This document shows, one piece after another, positions 22,831 through 34,200 of a DNA stretch of 64,000 nt. Both the position numbers and the translations under genes were made by a program. A model generated the notes under the pieces. That model saw nothing but the letters and a program-made list of their open reading frames with translations, was not told the DNA's origin and did no database searches. Each line of letters opens with the position of its first letter. Position 1 is the first letter of the stretch. The stretch lies in NCBI GenBank assembly GCA_024138015.1, contig JAMXBB010000011.1, positions 75,621,386-75,685,385 on the forward strand, in the 5' to 3' direction. The stretch is from Lumnitzera littorea. Taxonomy: Eukaryota > Streptophyta > Magnoliopsida > Myrtales > Combretaceae.

Positions 22831-23819
22831 ATATATATAATTAAAGGAATTTGCAAGTTTACCATTGAAATAAATAAATATTTAGTCAATACTAACTATA
22901 TAAAAAATATATATATAAATACCAATGCAATATCACATGTTATAAATGTGCAATATTAACATTGTACATATATTGCATATTAAATATGCGGTATTACTAT
23001 AGGGTATGTTCTAGTATATGTACATATGTCGCATTTAAGAGATACATTAAATTGTAGCTTGTAAATACAAGTTTCAATGTTGCATTTTCTATATATGATT
23101 TAACATTGATATTTATGTAATTAATTTTACGCAATTCATATTTATGTAACTTTTTTTATGGATTGGTAGACATACATTATACCTTATGTAATTATGTCAT
23201 ACCAAGTGTTTATTTTTACTTCTACGATGTCCTACTAATGTTCCATGCTCTTAGCTTCGTTTTTGCTTGATCTTAGATCACTTTCTTTATTATTTGTTAA
23301 TTTATCTAGTGATTTTTAGTGTATTATGTACATAAATTGGATATTTCTGATTACTTATAAATATATCTATTACACATATATTTACACATTAAGTATCTAT
23401 TATATATATACAAGTTTTTTAATAATATTTTTCATTTTATGAATTTTTACAATTAAGCAATTTAGCTTTAAAGGCCAGTTAACTAGGACTATTTACACAT
23501 GCTATCAATAAAATTAATAATTTTTACTATAACTTAATTTTTAAATATATAAATTTTACTATTATGCCCTAAATTAGAGGTATCTTTAGTAAGTTACTAA
23601 AAATATGTGCAGGGTATTCCAACCCTACCCCCTAAAACAAATTATATCTTTGTAGATTACTTTATAAGAAATTATAAATTTAGGTTATAGCATTTGTTTA
23701 TTTATTTTTGGCTACAAGTTATAGCAATTATTTGATTTGAAATTGAAAAAAAAATATATACAAACATTTTTATTTTCCATACATATTATAATTATTTGCA
23801 ATTCAATTTATTGCGAAAT
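22831..23819. other. AT-rich spacer, nothing recognised
   Basis: Very AT-rich sequence with short ATAT runs. I saw no gene or element terminus that I can support. Confidence 0.6.
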
Positions 23820-25873
23820 TATAACACCCCTAAGACCTTATTTGGGCATTATAACTGACTACATATTCCCGCTAATCGAAAATATGTTAAGGCTTCTAAA
23901 TCCATAAGTATTCATCTTTAGTATAAACATTTACCACATATAGAAGAAAAATTCTCAAAAGGAGTAGAATGCATCATCCACTCTAATCAACATAATTTGC
24001 ACTCATACCAACATAACAATCTAGGGAGTTTATTGATTCATAACCATAAACAACACGTAATCTCCTTAAGATAACACATAGCCACAAAACAAAATAAGAA
24101 AAGAGTATCTACTCAATAGTAACGAGGCTCTCCTGATCATAAAATATCTTCATCTATACATGGATCATCTCAACTCTAATCATTATAAAAATATAAGTAT
24201 CCAACGTCCTTCTTTTCTTAAATATCATCTACAAATGACTCCTCATAAATAAGGTACTCATCCGTCTCTGCACCTTAAAAATTAAGAATGAGCCAAAGCA
24301 TAATACAAATGCATAAGTACACATGAATGCTAAGCCAAATCAACACATGCAAATAATGCAAATTATGTAAGGAATAAAGCAAACAATGGATTAATTATCT
24401 TTAATTTAGACCAGCATCTGATAAAGAGGTGCCCATGACCTTGCCACACTTGATCTTTATCTACATACATAAGTGGATATAAATATACATTTTCTTTTAA
24501 GTCCTTTATGTCTAAGTTCAGAATCCAAAAAACCTAGAATTCTAGCTACATCGTCCCATATGAAAATTTATTAGGGAATCTCCACATATGATTAGTAATT
24601 GCTCTTTTAGGGATCTGTCACTATGAGCTTCTTGAGAGAATAGGTTAAGCACAATCAATAAACCATTCATTTGGACAAAATATAGATTAGTCCAATTAGA
24701 TCTTTTCTACCCTAACAAGTACAATAATACAAACAAGCACCACGTACCAAGTCCTTAACAAGTAAACGATTTTGGTAAAGGGATGTTTGAGTAAGAGAGT
24801 CCAAATACTTGACCCAAAGACAACATAATTGACATATTATCCAATCTCAAATTTAACGCATGAACTACCATTTAGTCCCAAATTAACAAGGGTAAAACTT
24901 TCCACCCTTAGATTGAATAATAGGATCTCTTGTAAATTCTTCTAAACTTCAGTTTTTTTTTATTAAAGATTAGAACTTTTGGAAGTGGAAAGGCTAGATA
25001 AGGAGTCGATTGAGCTAAGTTTCGATTGAAAACAAACTTAGAAAACAAAGTAACTGAAATAGGGCATGACATTCGGATGTTAATTGAAAACAAACTTAGA
25101 AAATAAAGTAGCCAAAATAGGGCATGACGTTTGGATGTTATAGAAAATAGCATATAAACATTAATTAAGCTTTTGCCACCTATAGTGGCTTAGCATCTGA
25201 ATAGTATTGTTCTATAGAATTTGCAGAACAGAGCGCCCTCAACCCTAAAACAAAATAACCAATTCATTATCTAAGCTTATACTTCTTCTAATCCTAACTT
25301 TAGATACAACAACTCAATGATTCCATATACTAAAAAGCTCAACTAATCCCCCAATTTTAACTAGAAAAACAACTTCTCAACCCAAGAATCAAGATTAAGA
25401 ATTATAGTTCAATGCAGAAAATATCAAACATTTGGTGAAGTCAAATTGAAGAGGCCTTAAATCTTCAATATTTGCAAATAATTTTCGACTTAGTGTTTAA
25501 AACTATCCTATTCTAAGCTTAAATCTCTTTAAATCGATTCTTCTAACCAAGAATCAAACTCAACTTAAGAAATTCTTCAAGATACTTATCTTCGATGCTT
25601 AAAATGAGTTGTCCAAGTTAGAAACTAAGGTTCTTTACTTGAAGACTCTTAAGAACAAGCTGAAAACAACAATAAACAGAAGGATTTAGGGGCTAAGAGT
25701 CTTAATAAAAATTTACTTGAGCTAAATCTTTAAGGTTCTTACCTTAATCTTTCTTAGCTTTCCTCTTAAGGTAAGATTTAAGGAGGAGACCTTAGTTTGC
25801 TACATACATTTGTGTATGAGCCTTTATTTGGTTTAAAAAAGAAAAAAAAAAGGGGGGGGAAAGATAAGAAAGA
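23820..25873 (-). mobile_element. LTR family B, inverted copy, runs into the gap
   Basis: It starts TATAACACCCCTAAGACC, the inverted counterpart of the GGTCTCGGGGCATTACA end at 13285. It then follows LTR-B in reverse order: GAGCCAAAGC near 24291, AGGGATCTGTCAC near 24608, ACATCGTCCCATA near 24548, and TTAGCATCTGAATAG near 25190. The far end is lost in the N gap at 25874. The 81-residue minus-strand frame at 24908..25153 overlaps the tandem repeat here and is probably not a gene. Confidence 0.65.
25028..25143. repeat. 58-bp tandem duplication inside LTR-B
   Basis: Two adjacent units, 25028..25085 and 25086..25143, both begin GAAAACAAACTTAGAAAA and both include AGGGCATGAC followed by GGATGTTA. 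They differ at about seven positions, so the duplication is not recent. Confidence 0.9.
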
Positions 25874-25954
25874 NNNNNNNNNNNNNNNNNNNNNNNNNNN
25901 NNNNNNNNNNNNNNNNNNNNNNNNNNNNNNNNNNNNNNNNNNNNNNNNNNNNNN
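25874..25954. other. Assembly gap, 81 N
   Basis: Unknown bases. The gap is preceded by A/G-rich sequence and followed by 20 consecutive G (25955..25974), probably low-complexity sequence that defeated sequencing. Its true length is unknown. Confidence 0.99.
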
Positions 25955-25974
25955 GGGGGGGGGGGGGGGGGGGG

Positions 25975-27990
25975 TGTTTAGAGAGTGGAGGTAGGTTAAG
26001 AGTGTAAGGTTTTAAGAAAATTCGAAATGCCCAAAATACATTTGTTTCTGAAAAAACATTTTCTTGGTTTATTATAGAAATGCTACTCTAAAAATCAAAT
26101 CAATTGCTTTTTAAAAGAAATTCTAAACAAAAGCTATACATTTCAATCATAAATAGTCATTATGAAAAGTAATGGAAAATTAAATTGGTTTTTATTTATT
26201 TTTAAAGTGTTACTTCTAAAGTCTCAAAAAAGAATACCATATCTTACTTGAAATGGAGTATTCAGTAATATGTTCGATTAAGAATTCATGTATCTGTATT
26301 TCAACTTTTGGACCACAAACTAATTATAGCAACAATAAGTTATGCGTTAAAGTAATTAGATAAATATTAATTTTTTCTATAATTGACAAATATTAATGTT
26401 GTTACATATATGTATACATATATATTGTGTTTCACTGTTGTTTCAACTTGTGAATTTTATCTTAAAGCTTATTTTATTCTCAACCTATTTGATGAAAATT
26501 ATTAAATTGGAATATCAGTGTCAAAGGTTTTACTTAACTATGAGAATAGTTTTTTCTTATATTCTTTCCCATTATTGTATATTGATTATTTAATTTGATT
26601 AATTTAATATATGATAAAAGTAATAACAAGTAAGTGTGAATGAAAATCACATTAGAATTAACTAGATAGATAATTGGTTCTAATAAAAGTATAAAATTAG
26701 AAGGAAATTAATATATATGCTAAGTCCATTAGGTGTTGTTTATGTGCAATACACAAGCAACTTATATAATGTGTGAGTAGTAGTACCTTCGCATCTTTGA
26801 TAATTTTCCTTTTTGATTCCGAAACATATCCATTATGTGTACATATGTTACATTTTTTCATATTTTATCTTTTAATTTATTAGATTTATTTATAATTTCA
26901 TTACATTTGCTATTGATAAGTAATTCAATTAAAAATATCTTATTTCAACAAATGAAATTTAGTAATGCTAATAAAAAATTTTTAAACACATTAATAATAT
27001 TTTAAAGCTCAAAAAGTCTCATTTTATTATTTTTACTTTAATCAAAATCAATGTATATTAATCCATCTACATTCACTTTATTAAAGTTTAAACAAAATTA
27101 CATTTCAATATTATAAATAATTTTTTGACGAATTTTTTTCTATTTCGTTTTTGCGTTATATATAATTTTTTCTATCTATAGTTATTCAAAACTTAAAACT
27201 CATTTGCATTATTTTTGCAAACACATAGTAAGATTCGTAATGAAGCAATTAACCTATGATTAGTTTGTGGTCAATATCACAAGAAATCATGGGTTAAAAT
27301 TCTATAAAAATTTTTCTTATAGATAATTATAAAAGTTCAAATAAATTTTCCTTTTCCTTTTATCTTTCATCCAATATATCAGTGACCGTTTAAAATATTA
27401 TCAATGACTTTGTTAATATTTTTTAATTTCTTGCAAAAAATGTTATTAAGTTTAAAAAAAAAATTTTTCTAGCAAAAAATTTGAAAAATTTATGTACTTA
27501 TTATCAAAATTAATAATATATTACATAAATGTAAATTAAATAAAAAATATTAACAAAATACAATTATTAAAATGCAATAGTTGTGTGTTTGTAGATACGA
27601 TATAATCATGATATATAAATATTAATATCTCATCTAAGATACGATATAATAGTGTTATTTTGGTAAATAATTTGTAATTATATATTTTTTTTAAGATGCT
27701 AAACATATATTATACTCTTAAAAGTTTAGATTTTTTTATTATACACATGTTACGAGTGTCGTATCTACTAATATCTAACAAAGATACTTTTTAATAGGAT
27801 GCAAAAATATAAAATGGAATCGCCAAATGAAGCATAAACCTTCCTTTATGGGACAAGTTGGAACGGCCTAATTAGTGATAATTCCGTAAATGTAATGTTT
27901 CAGCTAGGAAAAGGTTCTTATCAATTAAATTAAAAAGGTATCAAGATCAGGAGGAGGATCACAAGATCGATTAAACTGTATCGCAATCAG
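25975..27990. other. AT-rich intergenic region upstream of the RMR gene
   Basis: I found no gene. The frame at 26396..26593 is 65 codons of AT-rich sequence without motif. The last ~200 bases are less AT-rich and may hold the proximal promoter of the gene at 28157. Confidence 0.6.
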
Positions 27991-28059
27991 ATGGAAGCTG
28001 ATGTCACTATTTCTCTGTCTATGAAGCCTCTCCTCCTTTCCCCCTCTATTCCAAATTAG
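27991..28059 (+). other. Possible upstream ORF (22 codons plus stop)
   Basis: ATGGAAGCTGATG... runs in frame to TAG at 28057..28059, 97 bases before the main start codon. A second in-frame ATG lies at 28021. Whether it is in the mRNA depends on the transcription start, which I cannot see. If transcribed, it could reduce translation of the receptor. Confidence 0.3.
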
Positions 28060-28066
28060 GGTTTTA
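28056..28066 (+). promoter_or_regulatory. Telo-box-like motif
   Basis: TTAGGGTTTTA, the reverse complement of the AAACCCTAA telo-box core, about 90 bases upstream of the start codon. Such motifs are common near transcription starts of plant house-keeping genes. Confidence 0.4.
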
Positions 28067-28100
28067 GTGTAATTACATTTTTTTTTCTTTAATTACTATT

Positions 28101-28121
28101 GTTGTTGTTGTTGTCGTCGTC
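28101..28121. repeat. (GTT)n(GTC)n trinucleotide tract in the leader
   Basis: A run of GTT followed by GTC triplets between the telo-box-like motif and the start codon, probably in the 5' UTR. Confidence 0.85.
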
Positions 28122-28156
28122 TTCATCCAAATTAATCCTTTGGCAAATATAGAACG

Positions 28157-28295
28157 ATGACCTTCCATGGATTAAGCGTTCTGAGTGTGCGGTTCTGGAT
28201 CTCTCTGCTGTTCTTCTGTTGTAAGTGTTCAGCGAACGTAGTTTTGATTGGCAACAACGTCACTCTCTCCTTCAACGCCATTGAAGCTAATTTTG
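28157..28295 (+). CDS. RMR: RMR exon 1 (signal peptide)
   Basis: It encodes 46 residues plus one base: the signal peptide and the start of the lumenal domain, with an N-V-T sequon at residue 34. The donor site is TTTTG|GTGATT. The 477-bp intron 1 follows. Confidence 0.9.
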
Positions 28296-31200
28296 GTGAT
28301 TATTTTTTATTGCTTTTCTATTCCATGTTTTAGTTGTTTGAATGCTCATTCTTAGGTTTTAGCAATTTAGTTGGTTTTGCTTTGTTTGTCTAATCTGCTT
28401 AACGTTTTTAATTTGAATTTACTTTACTGAGTAAGCGTGCAATCAGGGGATATTCTACCATTCAGTCCAGTTTTAGTAATTGAAATGTGGACCTTGTAAT
28501 TGATATGAATTCTGTTCAAGGGTCTTATACTTTGTAATTCAGTTGTCCAGTATTATAGCTATTGTAGTGCCTAGTGCGGGACATCTTTATGCATGCAAGA
28601 GCCCTTATTTATGGCAAGCCAGAATTTGTGTAAACCATACATGTTCTTTTATGAAGAAATCATAGAAGTTCCTGTGCAATCAGAAGTGGATAATAAAGTT
28701 TGAATTATGATGTCTTATATATGTATATATATATTGATTTGGTGGTTCCTTCCCTTTTGGGGATTATTTCAGCTCCTGCAGTTAAGGCTTCTGGAGTCCG
28801 CGGTGCACTCTATGTAGCAGAGCCAATTGATGCTTGCTCTGTTTTGACGAATAAAGTCGAGCCTCAGTTGAATATGAGTATGCCCTTTGTTTTGATCATT
28901 CGAGGTGAATGTAGTTTTGAAGAGAAAGTAAGAAGAGCACAGAAGGCTGGATTTAAAGCTGCTATTGTTTTTGACAATGATACTAATGGCCCCCTAGTTG
29001 CAAGTAATAACCTTTTCCCTTGTCATTTATTTTACATTATATTGTCATTTCTATTTTAGCATGATGGGCTTTATCTGTACGGATTCCTGATAATTCTTGG
29101 GTTGTAACCAGTACTACTTGTCTTCTCATGAAAAAATGACAAGAATAAAAACCAGTACTTCCATTTTATAAGTGGAAGACTTAATGCTCCTTCATTATTT
29201 ATTATTGAATGATTCTATCTATTTTGGGTAATTTCAGTTGCAATTACCATAGTTGAAAAGTTGAGAATGATGCCTCTCTTTGGTGACGGTCATGAAGTGA
29301 ATAGTGATGTAATCTCCTTTTCTGCAGCAAGTAATGATAAAGGCTTTAACAAGAAAGATATCTTTATAAGATTTATTCTAAATGGATTTGATTAGCAAAG
29401 GTATCTTACTTGTATTTTGATTTTACTTGAAAGTAAAACAAACTTCTTGATTCTGTGGCAAGCTGCTGACTGTGTGGTTAAAGTTGCATGATTTACACAC
29501 TGACATAATTTTGAGTGCCATTACTATGCATTTTTCACTCCAGCATACATGTTTACTTCATTTTATGCAATTGTTATTGTTTTTTTCACATAACTTTAAA
29601 TCTTCTAACCTTTTTCCCTGATTCTTTCTCCTCCATCCACCTGGTGAAACGATTCTTAGTACTTTTCCAAGCCTGATAGGGGCTTTGTGTTAGTGGATCT
29701 AAGAGCAAAGTTTTCTTTCGCAATATGGTTGCCTCCACAAAGTCACCTCTTCTATCTTCTCATTTTCATGAATGCTTGCTGCCTAAAGTCCCTTCATCTC
29801 CTCTGAGTGTAAAAGTGAGGATTGTGATGCTCTTACAGCTAAAAATTACAGCTCGCCTAGATTCTTGGACAAGCAAATTCCTGTCATATGTGGGAAGACC
29901 ACTACTTGTAAAGTCAGTAGTTTTCTCCATGCAAGTCTGTTGGGCCTCAATCTTTAACCTCCGTATGAAAAATTTGAGGAAAGTTGAGCAATTTATGAGA
30001 AACTTTCTTTGGAGTGGGTGATCCAATTTCTCTGCAAAAGTACAATGGGAAGGAGTGAGTTCACCCCTAGTAGAGGAAGGCCTTAACAACCCTAAATTAG
30101 AAGTGGGAAACAAAGCGGCACAATTGAATAATGTGTGGAAACTTTGCCATGGGGGTATGTGCAGCTATTTGGATTGACTGGGTTTATGCCATTTTCCTAA
30201 AAGGTAGAAGTTTTTGGTCTGCTAGATCCCCCGCTAACTTTTCTTGGCCATGGTTGAGACTTCTGAAGTTAAGGCCAGTCATTTGCCGGAAGGGGGTGAT
30301 GGATTATCCATTTCATTATTGTATGATTTTTGGCTTCCACAAGGACCTCCAGATCAGCTTTTTGAATCCAAGGGAGATGTGTTATTGTTGCCTGCCCTTG
30401 GATTTTGGAGTGTGTTCCATTATTGAGTATGACTCTTGGGTATTTCCACCTCCTAGTTTCTGGGAGAATGTGAGGATTCCCCCTCAGTTGTGCCCCAAAC
30501 CTTCCACAGGCAATAAGCCGGAGTGGTGCCCTTCCATTTTCTGACACTTTCTCCATCAAAAGTGTGTACGGCACTTTGAGAGCCAACAGTATGAGGATCA
30601 AGAGTTCAAATCTGGTTTGGTACAAGAAATCCATGCCTGGGCATAGTTTTACTTCATGGCTTGCTGTTAATGAAAAGCTCTATACCTTTGGTAAGCTCTA
30701 CACCCTTGACAAGCTCAGCCAATGGGGGATCACTACAAATATTGTTTGCTATCTGTGTAATTCAATTTCTGAATCACATCAGCATCTTTTCTCTGTGTCC
30801 TTACTTGGCTTCAGTTTGGGCAAAAGTCATTGAAGTGTTGAGGTGCCTTGCTTCTTATATATCTTTGCAAGGAGCTTTCCATGGGTTGATGCAAGCTCCA
30901 AACATCCATATCACGGGCATATGGAAATCTGGGCTTGCTGCTGCTGTCTACTGCCTTTGGCGTGTGAGGATTCTGTCTGCTTGAGAAAGCGGGAAAGCCT
31001 AGCCCCAACCAGTCCTCTCTCACAACTTATTTTGAATTATGTTTTTGTACTGAACAAGGGTTGATTCTGTTCTTTTTGTTTGTTCATAGAGTGGCTTAGT
31101 CTAGTTTCAGCTTGTATATAGTGTGTTTGCACCCCCACCACAACATTGTTATTAAAATGCTGTAGATTTCACTGCAGAAGATGCAGAGGCTAACACTTTA

Positions 31201-34200
31201 GGAGCAAGCACAAATAATGTTGACATAGGGCCCCTATTGTCTGCTCATTTCTCTCCCTCCAAAGATAGTAGATAATAGCAGCAAAGTGGAGTTTCCAAGG
31301 CTGAAACTGAGCCCCATCATCATGATGTTGAGTGGGATTGCTAAAGCAGCAGGCCAAACTTGGCTAGAAACCCTCATCCACCAAAAGTCTAGCAAATTCA
31401 CAAGTGAAGAAGAGATGATCGTGGTTTTTTGAATTAGTGTTGCATAAAAGTGACTAAATAAAATTTCACAACAATTACCTCTCAAGTTGAGAAGTCTTTC
31501 TTGGATAGCCTTCTAGGCTATGAAGTCGAACCAAATAAACTTATGCCATATGATGGTAAGGGACTTGGTTCTTAATTCCATATAGGCATTCCTAATGAAA
31601 AAGGTGGTTGAGGGATTCAGCGTTGGAAAAAAAGATAGGTTGCTTATAGAAGCAATGGGAGTTGACTAGTACTTCCCTTTTGACTCCCCAAAAGGCTAGT
31701 TTCAGTCACTCGTCAATTATTGGATAAAACAGAGGGTGCCTTGGGATACTAGAGTTGTCGAGGGCTCTTTCACTCTACCAATTCCTTGGAGGCCTCATCC
31801 TGTACCAGTGATCATATCAAAGAGAGATCATGTTTCTGTTATTTCACTTTCTATTGAAATAATGGTTTTGCTTCATTGAGTTACCAAATCTTTCCTCAGG
31901 CCTATGATGTGCCACTGGGCATTTTAGTAGACCAAAAATTTTTTTCACCGAAAGAGATAATCATGAACCTAATTTGGCAATAAAGAATCATATTTTTGAC
32001 AAAGGTTGAAATGTGCTTAAATTAGGTTGCTTTATGTCATTTCTAGGATGACAATTACACCAAGTCTCCTTTTCTCCTTAGTCTCACAAACTTGAAGGAA
32101 AGTTGAGCCCTTACATGATCCTCATTATTCCCCTTCCAGAAGAATCTCTTCATCTTCTACAATTTCCTTCATGAGATTCTCTGGAAGAATATTAGAGCAC
32201 TTGCCTGATAAACTTGAATGGAAAAGAGAGCGCTTTTGATCAATTGGAGGTTATTAGAGCACAAGAGGAACTTTGTAGTCCAAAGTGTTCTATCCCTTGA
32301 GATGCACCAAGTGGTAGCAATCAATGTTTCGATAACTTGGTGAAGTCAGGGAACTCCAAATATGAAATGGTCCCCCCCTGAGAAAATGGTCCTCCCTGAG
32401 AAAACCCTGAGAGCGATCATTATTCATGTGTAATATGCATATGGAATTACCTTATGAAGGTAATGAAGAAAAAGGCTTTATTTAGAGCTTAAATGAAAGA
32501 AATATCAATTGGGCTTAGTATATTGCCCTTGTGTCATACTTTGAGCAATTCGCCGTGAGGGGTCCTGTGGATCTACTTTTCCCTATAAATCAAGCGTCTG
32601 TTAGTAGTACTGATCCCACCCTACCCACAACCACCCCCCCCCCCCCAAACAAAAAAAAAAAAAAAAAATGTTACAAAGTAGAAATTGTTCTATTAGGTAT
32701 AATCTTCTAATAAGTAGATTGCATTTATATTTATATATTAATGTATAAATATGATGGAGCTATGCGGAATCGGACGGTAGACTTTCTCAGTAAAATAGAT
32801 CAAACTTGCAATTTCAAATTGGGAGCCAACATTTAGAGTTTAACTACACTAAGTCTACACATGTATGGCTGAAGACAATCGTTGTCAGCCTCTCTATTTT
32901 TGTTTTCAGTGTCATCTGTTATTAGTTCTGGCATGAGGCATGCTATTGTCGAGTTCAATCGTCTCAGTATTTGTATAAGGAATGTTGGTTCGAGGAGATT
33001 AATGTCTTGTAGCTGTGAATAGGTGATATAGGTGGATCTCATGATGTCCTCCTATTTTGGTGCTTGTGATGAACATATTCCTGTCTTAATTGATCTAGGA
33101 TACTCTTAGCTGTATTACAATTAGTCTTACTTTATCACCAGTTCTTTCAAAGATTCAACTGGATAAGGCTGTATAGATCTATAGAACTTTCACCTTTGAC
33201 GTGTTTCACCTCTTCCTTTTCTTATGGCTTTAGAACTTGTTTTCTTATTGTTAACGGAATGTGCACATGTGTTTTTACAAGTTTATGCAGATGTCTTTCT
33301 TTTTCACTATGGATTTCTAATCTACACAATGGTAATGCAGTGTCTGGAAGCTCATATGCAATAAGGATATATGCTGTCTTTGTTTCTATGGCTTCAGGCA
33401 AGATACTGAAGCAATATGCCGGCTCCTCTGATGTGGAAGCGTGGATAATTCCAAGCTTTGAAAATTCAGCTTGGTCAATAATGGCAATCTCCTTTATTTC
33501 TCTACTTGCTATGTCAGCGGTGCTTGCCACTTGTTTCTTTGTTCGTAGGCATCGCATTAGAAGACAGCAGCCTCGAGCCCCTCGTGTCCGTGAATTTCAT
33601 GGGATGAGCAGTCGCCTTGTGAAAGCAATGCCAAGTCTTATTTTTACTGCTGTGCTGGAGGATAACTGCACATCAAGAACCTGTGCAATATGCCTTGAAG
33701 ATTATAATGTAGGAGAAAAGCTCCGAATTCTTCCCTGTTGTCATAGTAAGTATTGTACTTGCATAGTTATTATTTGTTTCTGTGCTTGCTTGGTTTACTT
33801 TTAAGTTCAGCTGTATATACAGTTGTTTATATTCAAGTTTAATAAGAGGTTATTTGATGCCTATAAGTCTCTCTGTATGGATTATTACTGAATCTCATTC
33901 CATTTGCTCCAACATAGAAAAAGTTTTTTAAGGAATGGAATATGCTAATGTTCAGTGCATTGTTGTGGCACCATCACATTTGCTTCTTTTTTGTTTTCTA
34001 GCTGCTTTTTCATTTACCTTTTTTTTTAATAAAATGCAAATAAGGTTTACAAGCAGGTAACTGAATTTTGATGCAAAGAAGCACTTAAAAGTTTTTAATT
34101 TACTACCTATGAACTTTTTTGTGTCATTCATAATACCTGGATTAAGTAGTTAACTGCAAAAAAGAGTAAAGTTGAGATAGTTAATTGCAAAAATATGGTA

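Noticed and set aside
25797..25994. Frame crossing the N gap
   Set aside because: Contains 27 or more unknown residues; a result of the gap and the G-run.
28700..29059. RMR gene beginning at an ATG at 28700
   Set aside because: That ATG is in intron 1. The true start at 28157 gives a signal peptide, and exon 2 begins after an AG at 28771..28772.
32634..32668. A18 tract as the poly(A) tail of a processed retrocopy
   Set aside because: No coding or LINE body ends at it, and it abuts C13, which suggests simple-repeat expansion.
33196..33804. Independent 202-residue RING gene
   Set aside because: The frame is RMR exon 3 plus intron sequence at both ends; splicing to exons 2 and 4 gives the complete domains.
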